Shown piece by piece: positions 19,415 through 30,528 of a stretch of DNA of 64,000 nt; position 1 is the stretch's first letter; every line of letters starts with the position of its first letter. The DNA is from Kluyvera georgiana ATCC 51603 (lineage in GTDB: Bacteria > Pseudomonadota > Gammaproteobacteria > Enterobacterales > Enterobacteriaceae), in assembly GCF_001654985.1 (NCBI RefSeq), contig NZ_LXEU01000069.1, positions 38,266 to 102,265 on the forward strand. Direction: 5' to 3'. A model generated the notes under the pieces. The model did not search any database and had not been told where the DNA came from. It saw only the letters and a program-made list of their open reading frames with translations. The translations under genes were made by a program, and so were the position numbers.

Positions 19415-19906
19415 ATGCGCCGGATATTATCTGTACTGCTGGAAAACGAGTCCGGGGCGCTGTCGCGCGTGATTGGGCTTTTCTCGCAACGCGGCTACAA
19501 CATTGAGAGCCTGACCGTTGCACCTACCGATGACCCAACGTTGTCGCGCATGACCATTCAGACCGTCGGCGATGAGAAAACCATTGAGCAGATTGAAAAA
19601 CAGCTGCATAAGCTGGTGGACGTGCTGCGGGTCAATGAGCTGGGGCAGGGCGCACATGTTGAGCGTGAAATCATGCTGGTGAAGGTACAGGCCAGCGGCT
19701 ATGGCCGTGACGAAGTGAAGCGGAATACGGAGATTTTCCGTGGGCAGATTATCGACGTCACGCCGTCGCTCTATACCGTCCAACTGGCGGGCACCAGCGA
19801 CAAGCTGGATGCGTTCCTCGCCTCGCTGCGCGATGTCGCAAGAATTGTTGAAGTAGCACGCTCCGGCGTGGTCGGTTTGTCGCGCGGCGATAAGATTATG
19901 CGTTAA
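19415..19906 (+). CDS. ilvH: Acetolactate synthase III regulatory subunit IlvH
   Basis: 163 residues. Binds valine and controls IlvI activity. The N-terminal ACT domain is seen in [33 protein letters not shown] (first 33 residues); the C-terminal half is the ALS small-subunit domain ending [10 protein letters not shown]. Start at 19415 gives exactly the E. coli length; an in-frame start inside ilvI would add ten unlikely residues. Two-base gap from ilvI shows co-transcription. Confidence 0.96.
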   Translation: MRRILSVLLENESGALSRVIGLFSQRGYNIESLTVAPTDDPTLSRMTIQTVGDEKTIEQIEKQLHKLVDVLRVNELGQGAHVEREIMLVKVQASGYGRDEVKRNTEIFRGQIIDVTPSLYTVQLAGTSDKLDAFLASLRDVARIVEVARSGVVGLSRGDKIMR

Positions 19907-19941
19907 TCGTGTTGTCCTGAAGCCGTAACCAGCAACGGTAA

Positions 19942-20020
19942 GCCGGATAAGGCGTTTACGCCGCCATCCGGCAACTTGCGCGGTTCTGCCGGATGGCGCT
20001 TCGCTGATCCGGCCTACAAC
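19942..20020. repeat. Pair of REP sequences (BIME)
   Basis: Two palindromic units in opposite orientation: GCCGGATAAGGCG.. to ..CCATCCGGC (19942-19972) and GCCGGATGGCGCTTCGC.. to ..ATCCGGCC (19988-20013, with CTACAAC after it). Typical extragenic palindromes after an operon end, here following ilvH. Confidence 0.85.
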
Positions 20021-20035
20021 TCATCGCTTAATCGT

Positions 20036-20063
20036 AGCCCGGCCTGAAGTCGGGCTTTTTTTT
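20036..20063 (+). terminator. Rho-independent terminator after ilvIH
   Basis: Stem AGCCCG / CGGGCT with a 9-base loop and eight T in a row. Ends the ilvIH transcript ahead of cra. Confidence 0.8.
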
Positions 20064-20158
20064 GCGAAATCAGCAATAAGTGCGAACAAAACCTATTGCC
20101 GATCGGATCATTCTGCGTTTAGATGTTACGGATTATACTTATAAAGCAAGGGGCAATT

Positions 20159-21163
20159 GTGAAACTGGATGAGATCGCCCGGCTTGCCGGTGTTTCCCGA
20201 ACCACCGCCAGCTATGTGATTAACGGTAAAGCGAAGCAGTACCGCGTCAGTGATAAAACTGTCGAAAAGGTGATGGCCGTCGTGCGTGAGCACAACTACC
20301 ATCCTAACGCGGTCGCCGCCGGGCTGCGTGCAGGACGCACGCGTTCTATCGGGTTAGTTATCCCGGATCTGGAAAACACCAGCTATACCCGCATCGCCAA
20401 CTATCTTGAGCGTCAGGCGCGCCAGCGCGGCTATCAGTTGCTGATTGCCTGCTCGGAAGATCAGCCGGATAACGAGATGCGCTGCATTGAGCATCTGCTG
20501 CAGCGTCAGGTTGATGCGATCATTGTCTCTACCTCGCTGCCGCCGGAGCATCCGTTCTATCAGCGCTGGGCGAACGACGCGTTCCCGATTGTCGCACTCG
20601 ACCGTGCCCTTGACCGCGAACATTTCACCAGCGTTGTGGGTGCCGACCAGGATGACGCAGAAATGCTCGCCGCCGAGTTGCGTACCTTCCCGGCTGAAAC
20701 CGTGCTTTATCTCGGCGCGCTGCCGGAGCTGTCGGTCAGCTATCTGCGCGAGCAGGGCTTCCGTACCGCCTGGAAAGACGATCCGCGTGAGGTACATTTC
20801 CTCTATGCCAATAGCTATGAACGTGAAGCCTCGGCGCAGCTGTTCGAGAAATGGCTTGAGACCCACCCGATGCCAGAGGCGCTGTTTACCACGTCTTTTG
20901 CGCTGTTACAGGGCGTGATGGATGTGACGTTGCGCCGTGAGGGTAAGCTGCCGACTAATCTGGCGATTGCCACCTTCGGCGATAATGAGCTGCTTGATTT
21001 CCTGCAGTGTCCGGTACTTGCGGTTGCCCAGCGTCACCGCGATGTGGCAGAACGCGTGCTGGAGATTGTGCTGGCGAGCCTCGATGAACCGCGTAAGCCA
21101 AAACCCGGTTTGAGCCGTATTCGTCGTAACCTGTATCGTCGCGGTAGCCTGAGCCGCCGATAA
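20159..21163 (+). CDS. cra: Catabolite repressor/activator Cra (FruR)
   Basis: 334 residues. LacI-family regulator of glycolysis and gluconeogenesis genes that responds to fructose-1-phosphate. The helix-turn-helix begins at residue 2: [20 protein letters not shown]. The start codon is GTG at 20159, as in E. coli; earlier in-frame ATG codons would add 12 residues in front of the DNA-binding motif. Nearly the whole chain matches E. coli Cra. No adjacent gene shares its transcript. Its effector arises from PTS-imported fructose, not from the fructokinase route of the fructan operon in this window. Confidence 0.96.
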   Translation: MKLDEIARLAGVSRTTASYVINGKAKQYRVSDKTVEKVMAVVREHNYHPNAVAAGLRAGRTRSIGLVIPDLENTSYTRIANYLERQARQRGYQLLIACSEDQPDNEMRCIEHLLQRQVDAIIVSTSLPPEHPFYQRWANDAFPIVALDRALDREHFTSVVGADQDDAEMLAAELRTFPAETVLYLGALPELSVSYLREQGFRTAWKDDPREVHFLYANSYEREASAQLFEKWLETHPMPEALFTTSFALLQGVMDVTLRREGKLPTNLAIATFGDNELLDFLQCPVLAVAQRHRDVAERVLEIVLASLDEPRKPKPGLSRIRRNLYRRGSLSRR

Positions 21164-21173
21164 GTTTTTCATG

Positions 21174-21199
21174 ATGGGGCGGCGAAATGTCGCCTCCAT
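21174..21199 (+). terminator. Stem-loop after cra
   Basis: Imperfect stem ATGGGGCGGC / GTCGCCTCCAT around GAAAT, 11 bases after the cra stop. Probable transcript end, without a strong U-tract. Confidence 0.5.
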
Positions 21200-21676
21200 T
21201 ACATAAAACTTAATTCTTATGTGGATATTCAGATTATTCCTCATTTTTGGTTAGCACTCTATTTAATACGCCTCATTTGTCCCCCTTCCGTGCTTATTAT
21301 TGTGAACACAAAGTAAAAATATATTATTTGTGTATTATTTTGTTACATTCGCCGTGCGGATTGCCGAAATAACAAACACTTCTCAACTCCCCTACCAGAA
21401 TGGGCGAGCCAGCAGAACGTCATTCCCCTTCGGGGCGCGCCACAGAGGACTGTTAACGCGCATCATAATGTCCTAAAATGCCGCTCGCGTCGCAAACTGA
21501 CACTTTATATATTCTTTTGATGATATTTAGTCGCGTTAACGTGATGTGAATCCCTTTGTATTTTTCTTGCGGGTATTCATGACGTTAATTTGCCTCGTCT
21601 GTTGGATAATTTTTAATCAGAGCTATTGTCGGCCTTAAATAGCGGTATTTTGGACTCTGTTGGCATTCATGCTGGC

Positions 21677-21706
21677 TTGACAAGCTTTTCCTCTGCTCCG
21701 TAAACT
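21677..21706 (+). promoter_or_regulatory. Pmra promoter of the dcw cluster
   Basis: Perfect -35 box TTGACA (21677-21682), an 18-base spacer and a -10 box TAAACT (21701-21706), immediately ahead of the MraZ boxes. Same placement as E. coli Pmra, which drives the early division and cell wall genes. Confidence 0.85.
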
Positions 21707-21714
21707 CCTTTGAG

Positions 21715-21749
21715 TGGGAATTTGTGGGTTAAAGTGGTAATAAGGGGTG
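21715..21749 (+). promoter_or_regulatory. MraZ operator repeats
   Basis: TGGGA (21715), TGGGT (21725), TGGTA (21735) and a weaker GGGTG (21745) recur every 10 bases with 5-base spacers, just after the Pmra -10 box. This is the direct-repeat array bound by MraZ, which represses its own operon. Confidence 0.8.
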
Positions 21750-21757
21750 AGGCTGGC

Positions 21758-22216
21758 ATGTTCCGAGGGGCAACGTTAGTCAATCTTGACAACAAAGGGC
21801 GTTTAGCCGTTCCTGTCCGATATCGGGACACGTTGATCGAGAGCGCTACCGGTCAAATGGTTTGTACCATTGACATCCATCACCCCTGCCTGCTGCTTTA
21901 TCCTCTGCCCGAATGGGAAATTATCGAGCAAAAGCTATCGCGTTTGTCGAGCATGAATCCCGTTGAGCGCCGCGTGCAGCGGCTGCTGCTAGGGCATGCC
22001 AGCGAATGTCAGATGGATAATGCCGGGCGGTTGTTAATCGCGCCGGTTTTACGGCAACACGCCGGATTGACCAAAGAAGTGATGCTGGTCGGGCAGTTCA
22101 ACAAGTTTGAACTGTGGGATGAGACGGCCTGGTATCAACGGGTCAAGGAAGATATCGACGCTGAGCAATCTGCTTCAGGGGCGCTGTCGGAGCGATTGCA
22201 GGATTTGTCCTTATAA
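21758..22216 (+). CDS. mraZ: Transcriptional regulator MraZ
   Basis: 152 residues. AbrB-like DNA-binding protein with two SpoVT/MraZ domains: [23 protein letters not shown] at the N terminus and the second [13 protein letters not shown] copy in the middle. It forms a ring-shaped oligomer and represses the dcw operon through TGGG repeats found just upstream. The ATG at 21758 follows GGGGTGAGG and gives the E. coli length; earlier in-frame starts would overlap the operator. Confidence 0.96.
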   Translation: MFRGATLVNLDNKGRLAVPVRYRDTLIESATGQMVCTIDIHHPCLLLYPLPEWEIIEQKLSRLSSMNPVERRVQRLLLGHASECQMDNAGRLLIAPVLRQHAGLTKEVMLVGQFNKFELWDETAWYQRVKEDIDAEQSASGALSERLQDLSL

Positions 22217-22218
22217 AT

Positions 22219-23160
22219 ATGATGGAAAACTTTAAACACACCACGGTACTGCTGGACGAGGCGGTTAACGGCCTGAATATCCGTCCGGACGGTATCTATA
22301 TTGATGGCACCTTTGGTCGCGGTGGTCACTCGCGCCTGATCCTCTCGCAGCTTGGCGAGCAGGGGCGCCTGATTGCGATCGATCGCGATCCTGAGGCGAT
22401 TGCGGTGGCGAAGACCATCGACGATCCGCGTTTTTCCATCGTGCATGGCCCTTTCTCTGCGCTGGCGGACTACGTCGCCGAGCGCGATCTCGTTGGTAAG
22501 ATCGACGGGATTCTTCTCGATCTTGGCGTTTCTTCACCGCAGCTTGACGATGCCGAGCGCGGTTTCTCGTTTATGCGCGATGGCCCGCTGGACATGCGTA
22601 TGGACCCAACTCGCGGCCAGTCTGCCGCTGAATGGCTGCAAACGGCAGAAGAAGCGGATATCGCCTGGGTGATTAAAACCTTCGGCGAAGAGCGCTTTGG
22701 TAAACGTATTGCCCGCGCCATCGTTGAGCGCAACCGCGTGGAACCGATGACCCGCACCAAAGAGCTGGCGGAAGTGATCGCCGCCGCGATGCCGGTGAAA
22801 GACAAATTCAAACACCCCGCAACCCGTACCTTCCAGGCGGTGCGTATTTGGGTGAACAGTGAGCTGGAGGAGATAGAGCTGGCGCTAAAAAGCTCGCTTG
22901 GCGTGCTGGCCCCGGGTGGGCGGCTTTCCATTATCAGCTTCCATTCGCTGGAAGACCGCATCGTGAAGCGCTTTATGCGTGAGCAGAGCCGCGGTCCACA
23001 GGTTCCGGCGGGGATCCCGATGACCGAAGAGCAACTCAGGAAACTGGGTGGCCGTCATTTACGAGCGTTAGGCAAGTTGATGCCGGGCGAAGAAGAAGTG
23101 GCTGAAAATCCACGAGCTCGTAGTTCAGTTCTGCGTATTGCAGAGAGGACGAACGCATGA
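22219..23160 (+). CDS. rsmH: 16S rRNA m4C1402 methyltransferase RsmH (MraW)
   Basis: 313 residues. Methylates N4 of C1402 in 16S rRNA with S-adenosylmethionine. The SAM-binding part shows [18 protein letters not shown] (about 26-43) and the catalytic-region motif [19 protein letters not shown]; the C-terminal ends with [15 protein letters not shown]. Two bases after mraZ and overlapping ftsL by four bases (ATGA), so translation is coupled. Confidence 0.97.
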   Translation: MMENFKHTTVLLDEAVNGLNIRPDGIYIDGTFGRGGHSRLILSQLGEQGRLIAIDRDPEAIAVAKTIDDPRFSIVHGPFSALADYVAERDLVGKIDGILLDLGVSSPQLDDAERGFSFMRDGPLDMRMDPTRGQSAAEWLQTAEEADIAWVIKTFGEERFGKRIARAIVERNRVEPMTRTKELAEVIAAAMPVKDKFKHPATRTFQAVRIWVNSELEEIELALKSSLGVLAPGGRLSIISFHSLEDRIVKRFMREQSRGPQVPAGIPMTEEQLRKLGGRHLRALGKLMPGEEEVAENPRARSSVLRIAERTNA

Positions 23161-23522
23161 TCGGCAGAGTGACAGAGGCCCTGAGCAAAGTAACCGGGTC
23201 GTTAGGAAATGGCGAACGTCATGCCTTGCCTGGCGTAATTCGCGACGACCTTTTGCAGTTTGGGAAGCTGCCACTCTGTCTGTTCATTTGCATTATTGTG
23301 ACGGCGGTGACGGTGGTAACAACCGCCCACCATACCCGCCTGTTAACGGCCCAACGAGAGCAGTTGGTGCTGGAGCGCGATGCGTTAGATATTGAATGGC
23401 GAAACCTGATCCTCGAAGAGAATGCTCTCGGCGATCACAGCCGCGTCGAACGTATTGCTACTGAAAAGTTGCAGATGCAACATGTTGATCCATCAAAAGA
23501 AAACATTGTTGTTCAGAAATAA
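23157..23522 (+). CDS. ftsL: Cell division protein FtsL
   Basis: 121 residues. Bitopic membrane protein of the divisome that forms the FtsQLB complex and activates FtsWI. One transmembrane helix (about 36-57, [17 protein letters not shown]) follows a short cytoplasmic N terminus; the periplasmic part has leucine-zipper-like heptads ([25 protein letters not shown]). Same size as the E. coli protein. Confidence 0.95.
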   Translation: MIGRVTEALSKVTGSLGNGERHALPGVIRDDLLQFGKLPLCLFICIIVTAVTVVTTAHHTRLLTAQREQLVLERDALDIEWRNLILEENALGDHSRVERIATEKLQMQHVDPSKENIVVQK

Positions 23523-23537
23523 GGATTATTGCAACGC

Positions 23538-25304
23538 ATGAAACCGGCGGCAAAAACGCTTAAGCCAAAACGTCAGGAAGAACAGGCCAACTTTATCAGT
23601 TGGCGTTTTGCGTTGCTTTGCGGCTGTATTTTTATGGCGCTCGCGTTCCTGCTTGGACGCGCGGCCTGGTTGCAAATTATTGCCCCTGATAAGCTGGTGC
23701 GCGAGGGTGACATGCGCTCTTTACGCGTCCAGCAGGTCTCGACTTCTCGCGGTTTGATTACTGACCGCTCCGGGCGTCCGCTGGCGGTGAGCGTGCCGGT
23801 AAAAGCCATCTGGGCTGACCCGAAAGAGCTGCACGAAGCGGGTGGCGTGGTGCTAAACAACCGCTGGAAGGCGCTGGCCGATGCCCTGAATATGCCGCTC
23901 GATCAGCTGGCTAACCGCATCAACACCAACCCGCGTATGCGCTTTATCTATCTGGCTCGTCAGGTAAACCCTGATATGGCCGACTACATCAAAAAGCTGA
24001 AGCTGCCGGGGATTTATCTGCGTGAAGAGTCCCGCCGTTACTACCCGTCAGGTGAAGTGACTGCTCACCTCATCGGCTTCACCAACGTCGATAGCCAGGG
24101 GATTGAAGGGGTTGAGAAGAGTTTCGACAAATGGTTAACCGGCCAGCCGGGCGAACGTATTGTCCGTAAAGACCGCTATGGCCGGGTCATTGAAGATATC
24201 TCCTCGACTGACAGCCAGGCGGCGCACAACTTGGCGTTGAGCATTGATGAACGCCTGCAGGCGCTGGTGTACCGTGAGCTGAATAACGCAGTGGCGTTTA
24301 ACAAAGCGGAATCCGGTAGCGCCGTGCTGGTCGACGTGAACACCGGCGAAGTGCTGGCAATGGCCAACAGCCCGTCTTACAACCCGAACAACTTTACCGG
24401 CACGGCCAAAGACACCATGCGTAACCGGGCTATCACCGACGTGTTTGAACCGGGTTCTACGGTGAAACCGATGGTGGTGATGACCGCGCTTCAGCGCGGC
24501 GTGGTGCGCGAAAATACCGTGCTGAACACCATCCCATACCGTATTAACGGCCACGAAATCAAAGACGTGGCGCGCTACAGCGAATTGACCCTGACCGGGG
24601 TACTACAGAAGTCGAGTAACGTTGGTGTTTCCAAGCTGGCGTTAGCGATGCCGTCCTCAGCGTTAGTAGATACTTACTCACGTTTTGGGCTGGGAAAAGC
24701 GACCAATTTGGGGTTGGTCGGAGAACGCAGTGGCTTATATCCTCAAAAACAACGGTGGTCTGACATAGAGAGGGCCACCTTCTCTTTCGGCTACGGGCTA
24801 ATGGTAACGCCGTTACAGTTAGCGCGTGTCTACGCAACGATTGGCAGCTATGGGATCTACCGTCCGCTGTCGATAACCAAAGTTGACCCGCCGGTTCCCG
24901 GCGAGCGCGTGTTCCCGGAATCCATCGTTCGCACCGTCGTTCATATGATGGAAAGCGTGGCGCTGCCTGGCGGCGGCGGCGTGAAGGCGGCGATCAAAGG
25001 CTACCGTATTGCGATTAAAACCGGTACGGCGAAAAAAGTCGGTCCGGACGGGCGCTATATCAACAAATACATTGCTTACACCGCGGGCGTCGCGCCAGCC
25101 AGCCAGCCGCGCTTTGCGCTGGTGGTGGTCATCAACGACCCGCAGGCGGGTAAATACTACGGTGGCGCCGTTTCTGCGCCGGTGTTTGGTGCCATCATGG
25201 GCGGCGTACTGCGCACGATGAACATTGAGCCGGATGCGCTGGCAACGGGCGATAAGAGTGAATTTGTGACAAATCAAGGCGAGGGATCAGGTGGCAGATC
25301 GTAA
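23538..25304 (+). CDS. ftsI: Septal peptidoglycan transpeptidase FtsI (PBP3)
   Basis: 588 residues, same as E. coli, and gap-free by eye. Class B penicillin-binding protein that cross-links septal peptidoglycan and pairs with FtsW. N-terminal membrane helix about 24-42 ([17 protein letters not shown]), pedestal domain, then the transpeptidase motifs STVK with active Ser307, SSN (359-361) and KTGT (494-497). The C terminus ends in a short tail removed by Prc in E. coli. The ATG at 23538 sits after AAGGAT. Target of aztreonam and cephalosporins; no insertion of the YRIN type around residue 333 ([12 protein letters not shown] is wild type). Confidence 0.97.
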   Translation: MKPAAKTLKPKRQEEQANFISWRFALLCGCIFMALAFLLGRAAWLQIIAPDKLVREGDMRSLRVQQVSTSRGLITDRSGRPLAVSVPVKAIWADPKELHEAGGVVLNNRWKALADALNMPLDQLANRINTNPRMRFIYLARQVNPDMADYIKKLKLPGIYLREESRRYYPSGEVTAHLIGFTNVDSQGIEGVEKSFDKWLTGQPGERIVRKDRYGRVIEDISSTDSQAAHNLALSIDERLQALVYRELNNAVAFNKAESGSAVLVDVNTGEVLAMANSPSYNPNNFTGTAKDTMRNRAITDVFEPGSTVKPMVVMTALQRGVVRENTVLNTIPYRINGHEIKDVARYSELTLTGVLQKSSNVGVSKLALAMPSSALVDTYSRFGLGKATNLGLVGERSGLYPQKQRWSDIERATFSFGYGLMVTPLQLARVYATIGSYGIYRPLSITKVDPPVPGERVFPESIVRTVVHMMESVALPGGGGVKAAIKGYRIAIKTGTAKKVGPDGRYINKYIAYTAGVAPASQPRFALVVVINDPQAGKYYGGAVSAPVFGAIMGGVLRTMNIEPDALATGDKSEFVTNQGEGSGGRS

Positions 25305-26778
25305 TTTGCGCGACCTTCTTGCTCCGTGGGTGCCAAATGCACCGGAGCGAGTACTGCGAGAGATGACGCTCGACAGCCGTGTGGCTGCATCGGGCGATCT
25401 GTTCGTAGCGGTAGTGGGTCATCAGGCGGACGGGCGTCGTTATATCCCGCAGGCAATTGCGCAGGGTGTTGCTGCGATTGTCGCCGAGGCAAAAGATGAA
25501 GCGACCGACGGTGAAATCCGTGAAATGCACGGCGTGCCGGTTATTTACCTCAGCCAGTTAAACGAACGCTTATCGGCGCTAGCCGGGCGTTTTTATCATG
25601 AACCGTCCGACAGCCTGCGTCTGGTGGGCGTGACCGGTACCAACGGTAAAACCACCACCACGCAGCTAATCGCACAGTGGTGCCAACTGCTGGGCGAAAC
25701 CAGCGCGGTGATGGGCACGGTAGGCAATGGCCTGCTGGGCAAAGCGATCCCGACGGAAAACACCACCGGTTCGGCGGTTGATGTTCAGCATGTGCTCTCC
25801 GGCCTGGTGGCCGAAGGCGCAACGATGGCGGCGATGGAAGTATCGTCCCATGGCCTGGTCCAGCATCGTGTTGCGGCACTTAAATTTGCCGCCTCCGTGT
25901 TCACCAACCTGAGTCGCGATCACCTTGATTATCATGGTGATATGGAGCACTACGAAGCCGCGAAATGGCTGCTGTATTCCACGCACCACTGCGGCCAGGC
26001 GATTGTTAACGCCGATGACGAGGTGGGCCGTCGTTGGCTCAGCCGTCTGCCGGATGCGGTGGCGGTGTCGATGGAAGACCATATTAATCCGAATTGTCAT
26101 GGCCGCTGGCTGAAAGCCACCGCCGTGAACTACCACGACAGCGGCGCGACCATTCACTTTGACTCCAGCTGGGGCGAAGGCGAAATTGAAAGCCGTCTGA
26201 TGGGCGCCTTTAACGTCAGCAATCTGCTGCTGGCGCTGGCTACGCTACTGGCGCTGGACTATTCCCTGAGCGACCTGCTGAAAACCGCGTCGCGCTTACA
26301 GCCTGTCTGCGGGCGTATGGAAGTGTTTAGCGCGCCGGGTAAACCTACGGTGGTGGTCGATTACGCCCACACCCCGGATGCGCTGGAGAAAGCCTTGCAG
26401 GCCGCGCGTCTGCACTGTACGGGCAAGCTGTGGTGCGTCTTTGGCTGCGGCGGCGATCGCGATAAGGGCAAACGTCCGCTGATGGGGGCGATTGCCGAAG
26501 AGTTTGCCGACGTCGCCGTCGTCACCGATGACAATCCGCGTACCGAAGAGCCGCGCGCGATTATCAACGATATTCTGGCCGGGATGGTCGATGCCGGGCA
26601 TGCGAAAGTGATGGAAGGCCGCGCGGAAGCGGTGACCAACGCCATCATGCAGGCTAAAGAGAGCGACGTGGTGCTGCTGGCCGGTAAAGGCCACGAAGAT
26701 TATCAAATCGTTGGCAACCATCGTCTCGACTATTCCGACCGCGTGACCGCAGCCCGTCTGCTGGGAGTGGTGGCATGA
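25291..26778 (+). CDS. murE: UDP-MurNAc-tripeptide synthetase MurE (meso-DAP adding)
   Basis: 495 residues. Adds meso-diaminopimelate to UDP-MurNAc-L-Ala-D-Glu in the cytoplasm. ATP loop GTNGKTTTT (about 116-124), the DHLDYHGDM region and DNPR in [13 protein letters not shown], the motif that marks meso-DAP rather than lysine use. Starts with GTG at 25291, overlapping ftsI by 14 bases; this start gives the E. coli N terminus [15 protein letters not shown]. Confidence 0.97.
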   Translation: MADRNLRDLLAPWVPNAPERVLREMTLDSRVAASGDLFVAVVGHQADGRRYIPQAIAQGVAAIVAEAKDEATDGEIREMHGVPVIYLSQLNERLSALAGRFYHEPSDSLRLVGVTGTNGKTTTTQLIAQWCQLLGETSAVMGTVGNGLLGKAIPTENTTGSAVDVQHVLSGLVAEGATMAAMEVSSHGLVQHRVAALKFAASVFTNLSRDHLDYHGDMEHYEAAKWLLYSTHHCGQAIVNADDEVGRRWLSRLPDAVAVSMEDHINPNCHGRWLKATAVNYHDSGATIHFDSSWGEGEIESRLMGAFNVSNLLLALATLLALDYSLSDLLKTASRLQPVCGRMEVFSAPGKPTVVVDYAHTPDALEKALQAARLHCTGKLWCVFGCGGDRDKGKRPLMGAIAEEFADVAVVTDDNPRTEEPRAIINDILAGMVDAGHAKVMEGRAEAVTNAIMQAKESDVVLLAGKGHEDYQIVGNHRLDYSDRVTAARLLGVVA

Positions 26779-28133
26779 TTAACGTCACGTTGAAGCAACT
26801 GGCCGACATTCTGCGCGGCGAACTGCATGGCGACGATCGTCTGATTGCCGATGTCACGACCGACACGCGTAAATTAACCCCAGGTTGCCTGTTTGTGGCG
26901 CTGAAGGGCGAACGTTTTGACGCGCACGATTTTGCGCAAACCGCCAAAGACGGCGGCGCGGGTGCGCTGCTGGTCAGCCGCAAGCTGGATATTGACCTGC
27001 CGCAGCTGGTGGTGAGCGATACCCGCCTCGCCTTTGGCGAACTGGCGGCCTGGGTTCGTCAGCAGGTGCCAGCGCGCGTGGTCGCGCTGACCGGTTCCTC
27101 CGGTAAAACCTCGGTTAAAGAGATGACCGCGGCGATCCTCAGCCAGTGCGGCAACACGCTTTATACCGCAGGCAACCTAAATAATGACATCGGCGTGCCG
27201 ATGACATTACTGCGCCTGACGGCAGAGCATCAGTATGCGGTGATTGAACTGGGCGCCAACCATCAGGGCGAAATCGCCTGGACCGTCAGCCTGACCCGTC
27301 CGGAAGCGGCGCTGGTGAACAACCTGGCGGCTGCGCACCTTGAGGGCTTCGGCTCGCTGGCAGGCGTAGCGAAAGCCAAGGGCGAGATCTTTACCGGGCT
27401 GCCGGAAAACGGTATCGCAATTCTGAACGCGGATAACAACGACTGGGCCAACTGGCAGCAGGTGATTGGCGACCGTACCGTATGGCGCTTCTCTCCGAAT
27501 GCGGCGGGCAGCGACTTTAGCGCCGCCAACGTGCGTATAACCTCGCAAGGTACCGAATTCACGCTCAATACGCCGAAGGGCAGCGTGGACGTACTGCTGC
27601 CTTTACCGGGTCGTCACAACATCGCCAATGCGCTGGCAGCGACCGCGCTGGCTACGGCGGTGGGCGCTGATCTCAACGCGGTAAAAGCCGGGTTGGCGCA
27701 GCTGAAAGCGGTGCCGGGGCGTCTGTTCCCGATTCACCTGACGGAGAGCCAGCTGCTGTTAGACGACTCCTACAATGCGAATGTCGGCTCGATGACCGCT
27801 GCGGTACAGGTGCTGTCCGAAATGCCGGGCTACCGCGTGCTGGTGGTGGGCGATATGGCAGAGCTGGGCGCTGAGAGTGAAGCGTGCCACATCCAGGTCG
27901 GCGAAGCGGCGAAAGCGGCGGGTATCGACCGTGTGCTGAGCGTTGGCAAATTAAGCCAGGCGATTAGCACGGCAAGCGGGGCAGGGGAGCACTTCACCGA
28001 GAAAGACTCGGCGATTGCGCGTCTGAAATCGCTTATTAATGAACATAAAACGATCACCATTCTGGTGAAAGGATCACGCAGTGCCGCCATGGAACAGGTC
28101 GTACGCGCTGTACAGGAGAACGGGACATGTTAG
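26775..28133 (+). CDS. murF: UDP-MurNAc-pentapeptide synthetase MurF
   Basis: 452 residues. Adds D-Ala-D-Ala to the UDP-MurNAc-tripeptide, the last cytoplasmic Mur ligase step. The Mur ligase P-loop is [11 protein letters not shown] (about 107-117); [13 protein letters not shown] and [11 protein letters not shown] are further family motifs. Overlaps murE by four bases and mraY by seven, in a tightly coupled translation chain. Confidence 0.97.
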   Translation: MINVTLKQLADILRGELHGDDRLIADVTTDTRKLTPGCLFVALKGERFDAHDFAQTAKDGGAGALLVSRKLDIDLPQLVVSDTRLAFGELAAWVRQQVPARVVALTGSSGKTSVKEMTAAILSQCGNTLYTAGNLNNDIGVPMTLLRLTAEHQYAVIELGANHQGEIAWTVSLTRPEAALVNNLAAAHLEGFGSLAGVAKAKGEIFTGLPENGIAILNADNNDWANWQQVIGDRTVWRFSPNAAGSDFSAANVRITSQGTEFTLNTPKGSVDVLLPLPGRHNIANALAATALATAVGADLNAVKAGLAQLKAVPGRLFPIHLTESQLLLDDSYNANVGSMTAAVQVLSEMPGYRVLVVGDMAELGAESEACHIQVGEAAKAAGIDRVLSVGKLSQAISTASGAGEHFTEKDSAIARLKSLINEHKTITILVKGSRSAAMEQVVRAVQENGTC

Positions 28134-29209
28134 TGTGGCTGGCCGAACATCTGGTCAAATATTATTCCGGCTTTAACGTCTTTTCCTATCTGACGTTTCG
28201 CGCCATCGTCAGCCTGCTGACCGCGCTGTTCATCTCACTGTGGATGGGCCCGCGGATGATCGCCCGCTTGCAAAAAATGTCGTTCGGCCAGGTCGTGCGT
28301 AACGACGGTCCGGAATCTCACTTCAGTAAACGCGGTACGCCGACGATGGGTGGGATCATGATCCTCACCGCGATTACGGTGTCTGTACTGCTGTGGGCCT
28401 ATCCGTCTAACCCGTACGTCTGGTGCGTGCTGACGGTGCTGATTGGTTACGGCATTATCGGTTTTGTCGATGACTACCGCAAAGTGGTACGCAAAGACAC
28501 CAAAGGGCTGATCGCCCGCTGGAAGTACTTCTGGATGTCGGTGATTGCGCTGGGCGTGGCTTTTGCGCTGTATCTGGCCGGTAAAGATACGCCAGCCACC
28601 GAGTTGGTGGTGCCGTTCTTTAAAGACGTGATGCCGCAACTGGGTCTGCTCTACATCCTGCTGGCCTACTTCGTGATTGTCGGGACGGGTAACGCGGTCA
28701 ACCTGACCGATGGGCTTGATGGCCTGGCGATCATGCCAACCGTCTTCGTCGCGGCGGGTTTTGCGCTGGTGGCGTGGGCGACCGGTAACATGAACTTTGC
28801 CAGCTACTTACACATTCCTTACCTGCGTCATGCGGGCGAGCTGGTGATCGTCTGTACGGCGATTGTCGGCGCGGGCTTAGGCTTCCTGTGGTTCAACACC
28901 TATCCGGCACAGGTCTTTATGGGCGACGTGGGCTCACTGGCGCTGGGCGGCGCGCTGGGTATTATCGCCGTGCTGCTGCGTCAGGAGTTCCTGCTGGTGA
29001 TCATGGGCGGCGTCTTCGTGGTGGAAACCCTGTCGGTGATCCTGCAGGTGGGCTCCTTCAAGCTGCGCGGTCAGCGCATCTTCCGTATGGCGCCGATTCA
29101 CCACCACTATGAATTGAAAGGTTGGCCGGAGCCGCGCGTGATCGTGCGCTTCTGGATTATTTCGCTGATGCTGGTGCTGATTGGCCTGGCAACGCTGAAG
29201 GTACGTTAA
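28127..29209 (+). CDS. mraY: Phospho-MurNAc-pentapeptide transferase MraY
   Basis: 360 residues, polytopic inner-membrane enzyme that makes lipid I on undecaprenyl phosphate. About ten membrane helices. Catalytic motifs are visible: GFVDDYRKV with the DDY pair, [26 protein letters not shown] and [13 protein letters not shown]. Length equals E. coli. Confidence 0.97.
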   Translation: MLVWLAEHLVKYYSGFNVFSYLTFRAIVSLLTALFISLWMGPRMIARLQKMSFGQVVRNDGPESHFSKRGTPTMGGIMILTAITVSVLLWAYPSNPYVWCVLTVLIGYGIIGFVDDYRKVVRKDTKGLIARWKYFWMSVIALGVAFALYLAGKDTPATELVVPFFKDVMPQLGLLYILLAYFVIVGTGNAVNLTDGLDGLAIMPTVFVAAGFALVAWATGNMNFASYLHIPYLRHAGELVIVCTAIVGAGLGFLWFNTYPAQVFMGDVGSLALGGALGIIAVLLRQEFLLVIMGGVFVVETLSVILQVGSFKLRGQRIFRMAPIHHHYELKGWPEPRVIVRFWIISLMLVLIGLATLKVR

Positions 29210-29211
29210 TC

Positions 29212-30528
29212 ATGGCAGATTACCAGGGTAAAAACGTCGTCATCATTGGTCTTGGACTGACCGGGCTCTCCTGCGTGGATTTCTTCCTGGCGCAGAACGT
29301 CACGCCGCGCGTTATGGATACCCGAGCAACCCCGCCCGGTCTGGATAAGCTGCCGGAAGCGGTAGAACGTTATGTGGGGGGGCTGAATGAAGACTGGCTG
29401 ATGGCGGCCGATCTGATCGTCGCCAGCCCTGGTATCGCGCTGGCAAACCCGGCGCTAAGCCGTGCTGCCGATGCTGGTATTGAAATTGTTGGTGATATTG
29501 AGCTGTTCTGCCGTGAAGCGCAGGCGCCGATTGTGGCGATCACCGGTTCCAACGGCAAAAGCACCGTCACCACGCTGGTTGGCGAAATGGCGAAAGCGGC
29601 GGGCGTTAACGTCGGCGTGGGCGGCAATATCGGCCTGCCTGCACTGATGCTGCTGGATCCGGCCCGCGAACTGTATGTACTGGAACTGTCCAGCTTCCAG
29701 CTGGAAACCACTTCCAGCCTGCGCGCGGCGGCAGCCACGATCCTCAACGTGACCGAAGATCATATGGACCGCTACCCGCTGGGCCTGCAACAGTATCGCG
29801 CGGCCAAGCTGAAGGTCTATGAAAACGCCAAAGTGTGCGTGGTGAACGCTGACGACGGCCTGACCATGCCGGTGCGCGGTGCCGACGAACGCTGCGTCAG
29901 CTTTGGCGTTGACGTGGGCGATTACCACCTGAACCGCCAGCAGGGCGAAACCTGGCTGCGCGTAAAAGGTGAAAAAGTATTGAACGTCAAAGAGATGCCG
30001 CTTACCGGGCAGCATAACTACAGCAACGCTCTGGCGGCGCTGGCGCTGGCAGATGCCGTCGGCCTGCCGCGCGCGACCAGCCTGAAAGCGTTGACCACCT
30101 TTAGCGGGCTGGCTCACCGCTTTCAGATTGTGCTTGAGCATAACGGCGTGCGCTGGATTAACGATTCTAAAGCCACCAACGTTGGCAGCACGGAAGCGGC
30201 ATTAAACGGCCTGCATGTCGCGGGCACGCTGTATCTGCTGCTGGGCGGCGACGGCAAATCTGCCGACTTTGCGCCGCTGCAGCGTTATCTGACCGGCGAC
30301 AACATTCGTCTGTACTGCTTTGGCCGCGACGGCGGTGAACTGGCTGCGCTGCGTCCGGAAATCGCCACTCAGACCGACACCATGGAAGAAGCGATGCGCC
30401 TGATTGCACCGCAGGTGAAGGCGGGCGACATGGTGCTGTTGTCTCCGGCCTGCGCCAGTCTTGACCAGTTCAAAAGCTTTGAGCAGCGCGGCGACGTGTT
30501 TGCTCGCCTGGCGAAGGAGTTAGGTTGA
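29212..30528 (+). CDS. murD: UDP-MurNAc-L-Ala D-glutamate ligase MurD
   Basis: 438 residues. Adds D-glutamate to UDP-MurNAc-L-alanine. N-terminal Rossmann fold [23 protein letters not shown] loop [12 protein letters not shown] (about 111-122), [10 protein letters not shown] metal region and HRFQIV / NDSKATN motifs of the C-terminal domain. ATG at 29212 lies two bases after mraY; an earlier in-frame start lies inside mraY and is rejected. Confidence 0.97.
   Translation: MADYQGKNVVIIGLGLTGLSCVDFFLAQNVTPRVMDTRATPPGLDKLPEAVERYVGGLNEDWLMAADLIVASPGIALANPALSRAADAGIEIVGDIELFCREAQAPIVAITGSNGKSTVTTLVGEMAKAAGVNVGVGGNIGLPALMLLDPARELYVLELSSFQLETTSSLRAAAATILNVTEDHMDRYPLGLQQYRAAKLKVYENAKVCVVNADDGLTMPVRGADERCVSFGVDVGDYHLNRQQGETWLRVKGEKVLNVKEMPLTGQHNYSNALAALALADAVGLPRATSLKALTTFSGLAHRFQIVLEHNGVRWINDSKATNVGSTEAALNGLHVAGTLYLLLGGDGKSADFAPLQRYLTGDNIRLYCFGRDGGELAALRPEIATQTDTMEEAMRLIAPQVKAGDMVLLSPACASLDQFKSFEQRGDVFARLAKELG

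Larger units (their letters stand above)
21200..21757 (+). promoter_or_regulatory. Regulatory interval before the dcw cluster
   Basis: About 560 bases without a convincing gene. The last 80 bases hold the Pmra promoter and MraZ boxes (listed separately). The remainder, including AT-rich 21200-21360 and 21485-21620, shows no reading frame with recognisable similarity. Confidence 0.6.

Noticed and set aside
20159..21163. Cra as the regulator of the fructan operon
   Set aside because: The operon has its own LacI regulator and would yield free fructose, then fructose-6-phosphate, not the Cra effector fructose-1-phosphate; no clear Cra site was seen upstream of it.
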